Shown here one piece after another: positions 1-6,626 of a DNA stretch of 9,079 nt. How positions within the stretch are numbered: position 1 is the first letter of the stretch; each line of letters begins with the position of its first letter. Origin of the DNA: Pseudomonadota bacterium (GTDB taxonomy: Bacteria; Pseudomonadota; Gammaproteobacteria; Burkholderiales; Burkholderiaceae_C); NCBI GenBank assembly GCA_030918015.1, contig JAUPTP010000051.1:1-9079 (forward strand). The letters run 5' to 3'. Both the position numbers and the translations under genes were made by a program. Under the pieces are notes generated by a model. It worked only from the letters and a program-made list of their open reading frames with translations. It ran no database searches and was not told the origin of the DNA.

Positions 1-1
1 C

Positions 2-496
2 GGCTTCGTGCGCGGCAAGGGCCGGTTCCTGCCGACGCAGTATGTGGCCACCGACGAGAAGGTCACGCGCCGCCTGCCGCTGATCCTGACCACCGGCCGG
101 GTGCTCAGCCAGTACAACGTCGGCGCGCAGACCCGCCGCACCGAGAACAGCCGCTGGCACGAGGAGGACCGGCTGGAGATCCACCCGCATGACGCCGAGG
201 AGCGCGGCGTGAAGGACGGCGACTGGGTCGGCATCACGAGCCGCGCCGGCGAGACGGTGCTGCGCGCCACCGTCACCGAGCGGGTGCAGCCGGGCGTGGT
301 CTACACCACCTTCCACTTCCCCGAGTCCGGCGCCAACGTCATCACCACCGATTCGAGCGACTGGGCGACCAACTGCCCCGAGTACAAGGTGACCGCGGTG
401 CAGGTGGCGCGGGTCACGCAGCCGGCACGCTGGCAGCGCGACTTCGCCGACTTCGACCGCCTGCAGCACGGCCTGCTGCCGGAGCATGCCCGATGA
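2..496 (+). CDS. fdsA: NAD-dependent formate dehydrogenase, alpha (molybdenum) subunit, C-terminal part
   Basis: This is the last ~164 residues of the catalytic subunit of soluble NAD+-dependent formate dehydrogenase; the 5' end lies outside the window and the frame is open from base 2. The visible part is the C-terminal molybdopterin-dinucleotide-binding domain. It opens with LPLILTTGRVLSQYNVGAQT, followed by TRRTENSRWHEEDRLEIHP, then DGDWVGITSRAGET, PGVVYTTFHFPESGANVITT and a WATNCPEYKVTAVQV ending, all characteristic of FdsA-type enzymes. The full protein is normally about 950 residues and carries N-terminal iron-sulfur domains and the active-site Cys or Sec, none of which is visible here. 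The enzyme oxidises formate to CO2 in the cytoplasm, passing electrons through the beta and gamma subunits to NAD+. Its stop codon overlaps the fdsD start (ATGA), so the two are translationally coupled. The family is clear; the split between FdsA and closely related FdhF/FdhA names rests on the fdsD neighbour. Confidence 0.95.
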   Translation, partial: GFVRGKGRFLPTQYVATDEKVTRRLPLILTTGRVLSQYNVGAQTRRTENSRWHEEDRLEIHPHDAEERGVKDGDWVGITSRAGETVLRATVTERVQPGVVYTTFHFPESGANVITTDSSDWATNCPEYKVTAVQVARVTQPARWQRDFADFDRLQHGLLPEHAR

Positions 497-789
497 GCCC
501 CACCGTCGACGCCGCCGCCACGCTGGTGCGGCTGGCCAACCGCATCGGCGAGTTCTTCGCCGCCTTTCCCGAGCGCGAGGAGGCGCTCGACGGCATCGCC
601 CAGCACCTGGCGAAGTTCTGGGCGCCGCGCATGCGCCGCGCGCTCTATGCGCACCTTGACGGCGCCGCGCAGGGCGAGGGTCTGGCGCCGCTGGTGCGCG
701 AGGCGGTGCTGACGCGGCGCGGGCAGGTCGAACCCCGCCGCGAGACCGCGCTCAGCGCGGCGCCAGCGTGCTCGGCCGGCGGACACTGA
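493..789 (+). CDS. fdsD: NAD-dependent formate dehydrogenase, delta subunit
   Basis: Small accessory subunit of the Fds formate dehydrogenase, 98 residues. Family hallmarks are an N-terminal LVRLANRIGEFFAAFPEREE stretch, then ALDGIAQHLAKFWAPRMRRA and EGLAPLVREAV, covering about residues 10-72. FdsD proteins are usually about 70-80 residues and sit at the end of fds operons. They are needed for full enzyme activity, although the exact role is not well settled. The start overlaps the fdsA stop (ATGA), which decides the start and implies translational coupling. From about residue 78 the tail (RRETALSAAPACSAGGH) looks non-conserved. It is encoded antisense to the last codons of the downstream protease gene, with a 38-base tail-to-tail overlap, so the original stop may have been lost at a rearrangement junction. 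Confidence 0.9.
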   Translation: MSPTVDAAATLVRLANRIGEFFAAFPEREEALDGIAQHLAKFWAPRMRRALYAHLDGAAQGEGLAPLVREAVLTRRGQVEPRRETALSAAPACSAGGH

Positions 790-2386
790 GCGTGCGCGCC
801 CGGTCGAACTCGCGCCGGTAGGCGACCGTCGGTCCCTCCAGCCACCGCACCGCCAGCGCCAGCTCGGCGGTGGCGGCGGTCTGGGGCGTCGAGCTCAGCG
901 TGCACAGGCCGGTGGGCGCGGTGGTGCAGGTCACCGGCAGGCGCGCGCCTTGATAGAGGCCGTTGACCAGCACGCCGGCCACCGGCTGGCCGAAGGCGTT
1001 GCGCACCCGCACGCTGGCCCGCGCGATCCAGTGGCCGCGGCTGACGACGGTGTCGCCCTGCAGCAGGTCGATGTGCACCGCGTGCGTGGCCGGAAATGGC
1101 ACGGCGGGGGCGCTGCCGGCGAACAGCAGCCGGTTCGGGCTGCCCGAGAGCTGGGTCAGCACCGACGAGGTGGCCTGCGCGATCAGCTGCTGGGCCAGCT
1201 GGGGCGGGGTCAGGCCGGGGCGGCTCTGCAGCAGCAGCGCCATCGTGCCGGCCACATGCGGCGAGGCCATCGAGGTGCCGCTGAGCACCCGCTCGGCGCT
1301 CGTGCTGCGCCAGTCCGGGGCCAGGATCTGCTGCCCCGGCGCGAGCAGATCGACGCACCTGCCGACATTGGAGAAGCTGGCCCGGCGGTCGGCGGAGTCG
1401 CTGGCGCCGACGGTCAGCGCGCCGGGCACGCGCGCGGGCGAGCGCAGGCAGGCGTCCGAGTTCTCGTTGCCGGCCGACACCGCGACATGGATGCCCGCGC
1501 GCAGCAGCGTCTGGACCGATTCGTCGAGCAGATCATGGGCACCGGCGCCCAGGCTCATGTTGACCACCGCCGGCCGCTCCGGGCGGGACAGCACCCAGTC
1601 GAGGCCGGACATCACGCCCTGGATCGAGCCGCTGCCGTTGCAGTCCAGCACCCGCACCGACATCAGCGTGGCCTCCGGCGCCACGCCGGCCACGCTGCCG
1701 CCGATCGTGCCCGCGACATGCGTGCCGTGGCCGCTGCAGTCGGCGCTGCCGCGGCCGTCGCCGACGACGTCGATGCCGCCGGCCAGCCGGCCGCCGAACT
1801 GGTCGTGCGGGGAGATGCCCGAATCGACGACGAAGACGGTCACGCCCTGGCCGCGGGTGGCGGTGCCGATGCGCTGGTCGAGCGGCGGCTTGCGCTGGTC
1901 GATGCGGTCCAGCCCCCAGTGGCCCGCAGTCGTCAGGGTGCGCACGGACATGCTCTGGCCGGCCGACACCGGCGCGTCGGGCCGCACCGCCAGCACGGCG
2001 GGGTCGTCTTCCAGCTGCTGGCGCAGGGCCTCGGCCCGGGCGGCGGGCACCTCGACCGAGAAGCCCTGGATCGCCCGCGTGAAGTGGTGCCCGGCGCGCA
2101 GGCCGTGGCGGGCGAGCAGGCGCTGACTGAGGCCCTGCACGGCCGCCTCGGTGCGGCGCTGCAGCGGCTCGGCCTGCAGGGCACGGGCATCGGTCGTGGT
2201 GGCGGTGGGCGCCAGCGCGGCCGGATGCAGCTGCACGATCAGGCGCCGGGTGTCGGCCTGCACCGTGGTGGAGACGCTGCCGTCGCTCGCCGTGTCCTCG
2301 CTGCCGCCGCAGGCCGTCAGCAGGGCCAGCGCAGGCGCCAGCCACAGAGCCGCCGGGCGCCGGCCGGTCGAGAGCATCTCTGGCAT
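752..2386 (-). CDS. Lipoprotein subtilisin-family (S8, proteinase K/aqualysin-like) serine protease
   Basis: A 544-residue secreted protease precursor. A signal sequence ends in a lipobox, L23-T24-A25-C26, followed by GGSED. C26 would be lipidated, and Gly at +2 predicts outer-membrane sorting. Residues ~47-140 look like an I9 propeptide/inhibitor (RRLIVQLHP ... GFSVEVP ... VLAVRPDAPV). The S8 domain spans ~155-425, with Asp188 (VVDSGI), His220 (CSGHGTHVAG), the oxyanion Asn307 (SAGNEN) and Ser372 (SGTSMASPHVAG). Cys217/249 and Cys313/344 have the spacings of the two aqualysin I disulfides (32 and 31 residues), so this is the proteinase K subfamily. Residues ~435-544 form an extra C-terminal domain, probably Ig-like or beta-sandwich, with a likely Cys487-Cys495 pair; I do not recognise its family. 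The start is supported by GGAAGGA six bases upstream. The gene is 129 bases downstream of the reductase gene on the same strand. Its 3' end overlaps fdsD by 38 bases. The natural substrate is unknown. Confidence 0.95.
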   Translation of the reverse strand: MPEMLSTGRRPAALWLAPALALLTACGGSEDTASDGSVSTTVQADTRRLIVQLHPAALAPTATTTDARALQAEPLQRRTEAAVQGLSQRLLARHGLRAGHHFTRAIQGFSVEVPAARAEALRQQLEDDPAVLAVRPDAPVSAGQSMSVRTLTTAGHWGLDRIDQRKPPLDQRIGTATRGQGVTVFVVDSGISPHDQFGGRLAGGIDVVGDGRGSADCSGHGTHVAGTIGGSVAGVAPEATLMSVRVLDCNGSGSIQGVMSGLDWVLSRPERPAVVNMSLGAGAHDLLDESVQTLLRAGIHVAVSAGNENSDACLRSPARVPGALTVGASDSADRRASFSNVGRCVDLLAPGQQILAPDWRSTSAERVLSGTSMASPHVAGTMALLLQSRPGLTPPQLAQQLIAQATSSVLTQLSGSPNRLLFAGSAPAVPFPATHAVHIDLLQGDTVVSRGHWIARASVRVRNAFGQPVAGVLVNGLYQGARLPVTCTTAPTGLCTLSSTPQTAATAELALAVRWLEGPTVAYRREFDRARTLSVRRPSTLAPR

Positions 2387-2390
2387 GTCG

Positions 2391-2416
2391 ATCCTTCCGG
2401 GAGAGATCCCGGGGAT
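2391..2416 (-). promoter_or_regulatory. Putative hairpin covering the ribosome binding site of the S8 protease gene
   Basis: In the protease leader RNA (minus strand), CCGGGA-TCTC-TCCCGG forms a perfect 6-bp stem with a four-base loop (2397-2412). After an AA bulge, the flanking ATCC (2413-2416) can pair with GGAT (2391-2394). The second arm is therefore the Shine-Dalgarno sequence GGAAGGAT itself, ending four bases before the start codon. If it folds, the structure would restrict ribosome access and make translation dependent on unfolding, by temperature, a protein or coupling. The pairing is read directly from sequence; the regulatory role is inference, and in GC-rich DNA such stems also arise by chance. 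Confidence 0.4.
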
Positions 2417-2515
2417 TTCGATCGATGCAAAAGAAAGTGGACTCCGGCCTTTTCAGCTCGGGATCAAGCCCCCCGCAAGGTCAGGACGGGCGTGGGAAAT
2501 GTCACGACGCGGCGC

Positions 2516-3061
2516 TCAGCGGCCGACCCGGTAGCGCTGCTGCACGAAGCCGAAGCCGTAGGCGCGGGTCGACACCAGCGTGAGCCTGAGGTCCGCCGAC
2601 AGCGGCCCGCCCAGCGCACGGCCCTGGCCGATCAGCACCGGCACCACCGTCAGCGTGATCTCGTCGACCAGGCGATCGGCCAGGAAGGCGCCCAGCAGCC
2701 GCGCGCCGTCGACATAGACATGGCGGGCGCCGAGCCGGCCCAGCTCATCGAGCACGGCCGCCGGCGGGGCTGCGCTGGCCTGCACGGTGGCGCGCAGCGC
2801 CTCGGGGATGGCCAGCGGCCGGCGGCTCATCACCCGCACCGGCCGGCTGCCGTAGGGCCACACGCCGTCGCCCAGCAGCAGCTCGAAGGTGCCCCGGCCC
2901 ATGATCACCGCGTCGACGGTGGCCAGGAAATCGGCGGTGCCGCAATCCTCGCCCGGCGGGATGCCGCGGTTGGCCTCGTCGAGCCAGTCGATGCGGCCGT
3001 CGGGGCGGCTGATGTAGCCGTCGAGCGTGGTGGCGAGGAACAGGGAGCAGCGGGGTTTCAT
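2516..3061 (-). CDS. Dihydrofolate reductase-like protein (RibD C-terminal domain family)
   Basis: A 181-residue cytoplasmic protein of the RibD_C/DHFR-like fold, related to the YyaP/YwjB group. It opens MKPRCSLFLATTLDGYISRP, the typical first strand and loop of the family. It continues with an IDWL segment, AVIMGRGTFELL (residues ~51-62, the nucleotide-binding region), ARHVYVDGARLLGAFLADRL (~112-131) and DEITLTVVPVLIGQGRALGG (~133-152). Members are presumed NADPH-dependent reductases, but most have no known substrate and are distinct from the essential FolA enzyme. The open frame extends upstream to 3160, but homology fixes the start at 3061; no good Shine-Dalgarno is seen there. It is divergent from fdhD (122-base gap) and lies upstream of the protease gene on the same strand, possibly with its own promoter for each. 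Family assignment is firm; function is not. Confidence 0.87.
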   Translation of the reverse strand: MKPRCSLFLATTLDGYISRPDGRIDWLDEANRGIPPGEDCGTADFLATVDAVIMGRGTFELLLGDGVWPYGSRPVRVMSRRPLAIPEALRATVQASAAPPAAVLDELGRLGARHVYVDGARLLGAFLADRLVDEITLTVVPVLIGQGRALGGPLSADLRLTLVSTRAYGFGFVQQRYRVGR

Positions 3062-3183
3062 GCGTCGGGCCGTGCGGTTTTGTGTCGATCTCGTGAACCC
3101 GTGATCATCGGGCATCCTGAAGGCGTTGCCGGCGCAGGGCATCCATCTCCCGGCCCTCACCGTGACACGATGCCGGTGCCAGA

Positions 3184-4065
3184 ATGGCCGCCATGCATGA
3201 CAACGATCACGAACCCTTGCCCGATCCGACCTCCCTGCGGCCAGCCGAGCGGCTGCAGGACGGCCGGCGCGAGCCGGTCGAGGAGCGGCTGGCCGAGGAG
3301 GTGCCGGTGGCGCTGGTCTACAACGGCATCTCGCATGCGGTGATGCTGGCCTCGCCGCTCGATCTCGAGGACTTCGCGCTGGGCTTCTCGCTGTCGGAGG
3401 GCATCATCGACTCGCCCGACGACCTGCTCGACGCCGAGATCGTCCCGGCGGACCTGGGCGAGAGCGTGGCGCTGGCCGGCACCACCGAGCGCGGCCTGTC
3501 GATCGAGCTGAAGGTGACGCTGCGCTGCTTCATGCGGCTCAAGGAGCGTCGGCGCACGCTGGCCGGGCGCACCGGCTGCGGCCTGTGCGGCACCGAGAGC
3601 CTGGCCGAGGCGGTGCGTCCGGTGGGCCGCGAGGCCGCCTGCATCGAGGTCGAGGCCCGTGCGCTCGAGCGGGCGATGGCGGCGCTGCCCCGCCACCAGA
3701 GCCTGCAGCAGGCCACCGGCGCGACCCACGCCGCCGCCTGGTGCGCGCCCGACGGCGAGGTGCTGCTGGTGCGCGAGGATGTCGGCCGCCACAACGCGCT
3801 CGACAAGCTGATCGGCGCGCTGGCCCGCGCCGGCACCGATCCGGCCTCGGGCTTCGTCGTCGTCACCAGCCGCGCCAGCTACGAGATGGTCTACAAGGCC
3901 GCGCATGCCGGCTTCGGCCTGCTGGCGGCGGTGTCGGCGCCGACCGGGCTGGCGGTGCGCACCGCCGAGGCCGCCGGCCTGGTGCTGGTGGGCTTCGTGC
4001 GCGGAAACCGGGCGGTGGCCTACAGCCGCACCGATCGGCTGCTGAGCGTCGCACGGTCCGACTGA
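3184..4065 (+). CDS. fdhD: Formate dehydrogenase accessory sulfurtransferase FdhD
   Basis: A 293-residue cytoplasmic sulfurtransferase (called FdsC in fds operons). It moves sulfur from the cysteine desulfurase IscS to the molybdenum cofactor of formate dehydrogenase, which is required for enzyme activity. The key CxxC motif is present as C132-G-L-C135 within RTGCGLCGTESL. Other family signatures are DLEDFALGFSLSEGII (~60-75), LVREDVGRHNALDKLIG (~195-211), VVTSRASYEMVYKAA (~226-240) and the closing FVRGNRAVAYS (~271-281). Length is normal for the family. ATG codons at 3184 and 3193 are both possible starts; neither has a strong Shine-Dalgarno. Its partner genes fdsA and fdsD lie upstream on the same strand, but two opposite-strand genes separate them, so fdhD needs its own promoter. 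It is convergent with the sensor kinase gene. Confidence 0.97.
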   Translation: MAAMHDNDHEPLPDPTSLRPAERLQDGRREPVEERLAEEVPVALVYNGISHAVMLASPLDLEDFALGFSLSEGIIDSPDDLLDAEIVPADLGESVALAGTTERGLSIELKVTLRCFMRLKERRRTLAGRTGCGLCGTESLAEAVRPVGREAACIEVEARALERAMAALPRHQSLQQATGATHAAAWCAPDGEVLLVREDVGRHNALDKLIGALARAGTDPASGFVVVTSRASYEMVYKAAHAGFGLLAAVSAPTGLAVRTAEAAGLVLVGFVRGNRAVAYSRTDRLLSVARSD

Positions 4066-4072
4066 TCTTTGC

Positions 4073-4128
4073 GGCGAGGGGAAACACGACAGGGCGACCC
4101 TGGACCAGGGGCTGGTCGCGGCCTCGCC
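4073..4128. terminator. Nested inverted repeats between the convergent fdhD and kinase genes, possible terminator
   Basis: The 74-base gap between the two stop codons holds an outer 7-bp inverted repeat (GGCGAGG at 4073-4079 with CCTCGCC at 4122-4128). An inner 6-bp repeat lies inside it (GCGACC at 4094-4099 with GGTCGC at 4114-4119), along with an alternative CCTGG-A-CCAGG palindrome (4099-4109). The location suits a bidirectional stop for transcription. There is no T-run on either side, so a classical intrinsic terminator is not established. Confidence 0.28.
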
Positions 4129-4188
4129 CCAGTTCGCCCTCAGCCGGGACGACTGGCCGGGAAGCCCGGCCCTGATCGCGCGGCTGTG
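4091..4188 (+). pseudogene. Possible 3' remnant of an unidentified + strand gene
   Basis: From about 4094 a reading frame encodes ATLDQGLVAASPQFALSRDD, then WPGSPALIARL and a TGA at 4186-4188. Nearly every codon (30 of 31 by my count) ends in G or C, as in the real genes here. The kinase frame over the same bases (its last ~16 codons) is much less biased. No ATG, GTG or TTG precedes it in frame before the upstream TGA at 4043-4045, and the codon bias fades upstream of ~4090. This looks like the end of a gene whose front was deleted. I do not recognise the family. Chance composition is the main alternative. Confidence 0.25.
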
Positions 4189-6551
4189 AAGGTCTCGGCC
4201 GTGGCGAGCACCTGCTCGATCGCCACCAGCAGCGTCTCGGCCCGGAAGGGCTTGTGCAGCACCTGAAGGCCGCTGGCCGACAGCAGCGCGAGGTCGCCGG
4301 GCGAGGTGTCGCCGGTGATCACCAGCACCGGCACCGGGCCGCCGTAGCTGTGCACGGCCTCGACCACGTCCAGGCCGGTGGCGCCGCGCAGCCGGTGGTC
4401 GGTGATCAGCAGGTCGATGCCGCTGTGGCCGCGCGGGCGCTGCGCGAGCTGATGGCGCAGCGGCGCCAGGCCGTCATGGCACTGCACCACCGCGCCCCAG
4501 GCCTGCAGCCGCTCGCGCAGCGCGGTCTGCACCGCCGGCTCGTCCTCCACGACCGTCAGCCGCAGCCCCTGCAGCGGCAGGCGGCGCGGCGTCGCCTGTG
4601 CCGGCAGCGCCGGCAGCGGCAGGGCGCTGTCGAGCTGCAGCGAGAAGCGGCTGCCCTGGCCCGGCCGGGAGTTCAGCAGCAGCCGGTGGCCGAGCAGCGC
4701 CACGCTGCGCTGCACGATCGACAGGCCCAGGCCCAGCCCGCGGCTGCTGTCGCCCAGCGACCGCCGCGGCGTGCCGATCGGGGTGTCGATCTGGATGAAT
4801 TCCTCGAACACCGCGTCCTGGTCCTGCGGGGCGATGCCGATGCCGGTGTCGACCACGTCGATCTGCAGCCGCTCGCCGCGCCGGCGCACGCCCACGAGCA
4901 CGCCGCCCCGGTCGGTGTAGCGCACCGCGTTGCTGACCAGGTTGCGCAGGATCTGCTCGAGCAGCACCGGGTCGGAGACGACGGTGGCCGCGCTGGGCCG
5001 GAAGCGCAGCCTCAGCCCCTTGCGCCGCGCCGTCTCGCCCTCATGCGTCGCGATGGCGTCGAACAGCGGCTGCAGCGCCACGGGCTGCGGGCGCGGGTGC
5101 ACCGTGCCGGCCTCCAGGCGCGAGAGGTCGAGCAGGCCCTTGAGCAGGTCTTCCATCGAGGAGATGGCCTCGTCGACGCGCTCGGTCATCGGGCGCAGCG
5201 GCGGGGGCACCTGCTCGCGCAGCAGGTCGATCAGCAGGCTGATGGTCACCACCGGCTGGCGCAGGTCGTGGCTGGCCGCGGCCAGGAAGCGCGTCTTGGC
5301 CTGGTTGGCCTGCTGCAGCGCGGCCGTGCGCTCCACGACGCGCCGCTCCAGATCGACGTTGAGCTGCTCGACCTGCCGCAGGGCCTCGACCAGCCGGCGG
5401 ATCATCTGGCTGCCGATGGCCAGCAGCACCACCGGCAGGAGCATCGGCAGCCAGTACAGGTCCATCACCGAGCTCAGGCCCAGCCAGACCAGATGGTCAT
5501 GCGCGGCCGCGACCAGCAGCGCCGCCAGCAGGGCGTTGACCACCAGGCGCGCGCGTGCCGGCAGGCGCTGGCTGCCGCACCAGACCCGTGGCAGCAGCAG
5601 CGCGCTGGCGAGGATCATCACCGGATGGAGCCCGGTGCGCATCAGGTCCAGCGTGCCGGTCAGCGCCCCGCCCAGCGCCAGTCCGGTCATCACGATGGTG
5701 CTGGCCGGCAGCAGGGCGCGCCAGCGCAGCGGGGGCGAGCCGTCCAGGCCCAGCACGATCGCGGCGCCCACCGCCAGGGCCGCGATCTGCAGCAGCACCA
5801 GGGCACCGTCATGCCAGGGGTCCGGCGCCGCAGGTGCCAGCACGAGCAGCGCATGGATCAGGATGCACAGCATCCAGACCAGCGCGAACCGGCCGCTGAG
5901 GCGCTCGCTGGGGCGACGCCACCAGATCACCAGCATCACCCCGGCCAGGCCCGCGCCGACCAGGTGCAGGGCGCCGGGCAGCCCGGTCGTCAGCGCGGTC
6001 AGCCGGCGCGAGGACTGCATCGCATCCGGCGCGCCGAGGACCAGCATCGACAGCCCGCCATCGCGGCTGTGCATCACCGAGAGGTCGATGCGGTTCGCCC
6101 CAGCCTGCAGCAGGTGCGGCGGCACGCGGATCAGGTGCTCGCGCCCCCGGGTGTCGCCGGTCGGCCGCGCGAACGGGTCGATCAGCGCGCCGCTGAGCAG
6201 CTCGCCGTTGACCCGCAGTTCGTGGACCCGGCTCAGGCGGGGCACGCACAGCTCCCACAGGCCGGCGGGGCGGGCCGGCAGCGAGAACTCGATCCGGTAG
6301 TGCCCCAGCCCGTCGCCGGCCAGGCCGCGCCGGGCCCAGGTGTCGGGCAGCGGCACGCCGCGCCAGTCGTCGCGGGGGCGCCGGCGGAACTGGGCCTCGG
6401 TCAGGTCGAGGCGGATCGCGGTCGGGTCGGGCTGCGCCTGCGCCTGGCCGGCCAGCGGCAGGCCGACCAGCGCCAGCAGGGTCAGCAGACCCGGCAGCAC
6501 GGCCAGCAGCAGCACCAGGACAGAGCGAATGCGGAGCGGAGGAATGGACAT
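4140..6551 (-). CDS. 7TMR-DISM-type hybrid sensor histidine kinase with C-terminal receiver domain
   Basis: An 803-residue membrane sensor. Residues ~11-39 are a signal peptide or first helix ending AQA. Residues ~40-180 form a periplasmic beta-rich module (HYRIEFSLP, HELRVNGELLSG, ANRIDLSVMHS) like the jelly-roll ligand domain of 7TMR-DISM receptors. Seven hydrophobic segments follow (about 186-211, 222-242, 249-269, 279-300, 309-324, 334-355, 365-384), then a short coiled coil (~388-420). The kinase core has the phospho-acceptor His428 (ASHDLRQP), N box Asn537/Asn541 (RNLVSNAVRY), G1 box DTGIGI (568-573) and G2 box GLGLGLS (605-611). The receiver (~663-785) has Asp670, phospho-acceptor Asp718 (LLITDHRL), Thr746 and Lys767 (HKPF). 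All catalytic residues are intact. There is no DNA-binding output and no adjacent regulator gene, so phosphate probably passes to an unlinked partner. The ligand is unknown; family members often sense carbohydrates or small metabolites. No clear Shine-Dalgarno precedes the start. It may be co-transcribed with the cytochrome gene 75 bases upstream. Confidence 0.95.
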   Translation of the reverse strand: MSIPPLRIRSVLVLLLAVLPGLLTLLALVGLPLAGQAQAQPDPTAIRLDLTEAQFRRRPRDDWRGVPLPDTWARRGLAGDGLGHYRIEFSLPARPAGLWELCVPRLSRVHELRVNGELLSGALIDPFARPTGDTRGREHLIRVPPHLLQAGANRIDLSVMHSRDGGLSMLVLGAPDAMQSSRRLTALTTGLPGALHLVGAGLAGVMLVIWWRRPSERLSGRFALVWMLCILIHALLVLAPAAPDPWHDGALVLLQIAALAVGAAIVLGLDGSPPLRWRALLPASTIVMTGLALGGALTGTLDLMRTGLHPVMILASALLLPRVWCGSQRLPARARLVVNALLAALLVAAAHDHLVWLGLSSVMDLYWLPMLLPVVLLAIGSQMIRRLVEALRQVEQLNVDLERRVVERTAALQQANQAKTRFLAAASHDLRQPVVTISLLIDLLREQVPPPLRPMTERVDEAISSMEDLLKGLLDLSRLEAGTVHPRPQPVALQPLFDAIATHEGETARRKGLRLRFRPSAATVVSDPVLLEQILRNLVSNAVRYTDRGGVLVGVRRRGERLQIDVVDTGIGIAPQDQDAVFEEFIQIDTPIGTPRRSLGDSSRGLGLGLSIVQRSVALLGHRLLLNSRPGQGSRFSLQLDSALPLPALPAQATPRRLPLQGLRLTVVEDEPAVQTALRERLQAWGAVVQCHDGLAPLRHQLAQRPRGHSGIDLLITDHRLRGATGLDVVEAVHSYGGPVPVLVITGDTSPGDLALLSASGLQVLHKPFRAETLLVAIEQVLATAETFTAARSGPGFPASRPG

Positions 6552-6559
6552 CGGCGCCC

Positions 6560-6580
6560 GCGATCATCGCAGAGCGCTCT
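6560..6580. repeat. Two abutting short palindromes upstream of the sensor kinase start
   Basis: GCGAT-C-ATCGC (6560-6570) is immediately followed by the perfect 10-base palindrome AGAGCGCTCT (6571-6580). Together they occupy the region 9-29 bases ahead of the kinase start codon, where a ribosome binding site would normally sit. They could be operator half-sites or weak RNA hairpins. Both are short enough to occur by chance. Confidence 0.35.
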
Positions 6581-6626
6581 CCTCGCGTCAGTCCCGCTGT
6601 CGGCCGAGCCGCGCGGTTTCAGACCG

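Noticed and set aside
2462..2467. TTGATC on the minus strand as a -35 for the protease gene
   Set aside because: No acceptable -10 hexamer is found 16-18 bases downstream, so no promoter is called there.
3098..3112. Imperfect palindrome CCCG-TGATCAT-CGGG between the divergent reductase and fdhD genes
   Set aside because: The arms are only four bases and the internal TGATCA is off-centre. It does not match a known operator, so it is not called as a site.
3062..3160. In-frame N-terminal extension of the reductase-like gene
   Set aside because: The family starts at the MKPRCSLFLATTLDGYI strand. The 33 upstream residues are non-conserved in character and would leave only 23 bases before the divergent fdhD start.
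950..3343. A 797-codon open frame on the + strand
   Set aside because: It lies opposite the protease and reductase genes, which have complete catalytic motifs. The translation is low-complexity (Arg, Ala, Gly, His, Gln rich), as expected of an antisense shadow in high-GC DNA, and has no recognisable domain.
3585..4175. A 196-codon + strand frame overlapping fdhD
   Set aside because: It is a shifted-frame shadow of fdhD, arginine-rich with no domain. FdhD in its own frame has every family motif, including CGLC.
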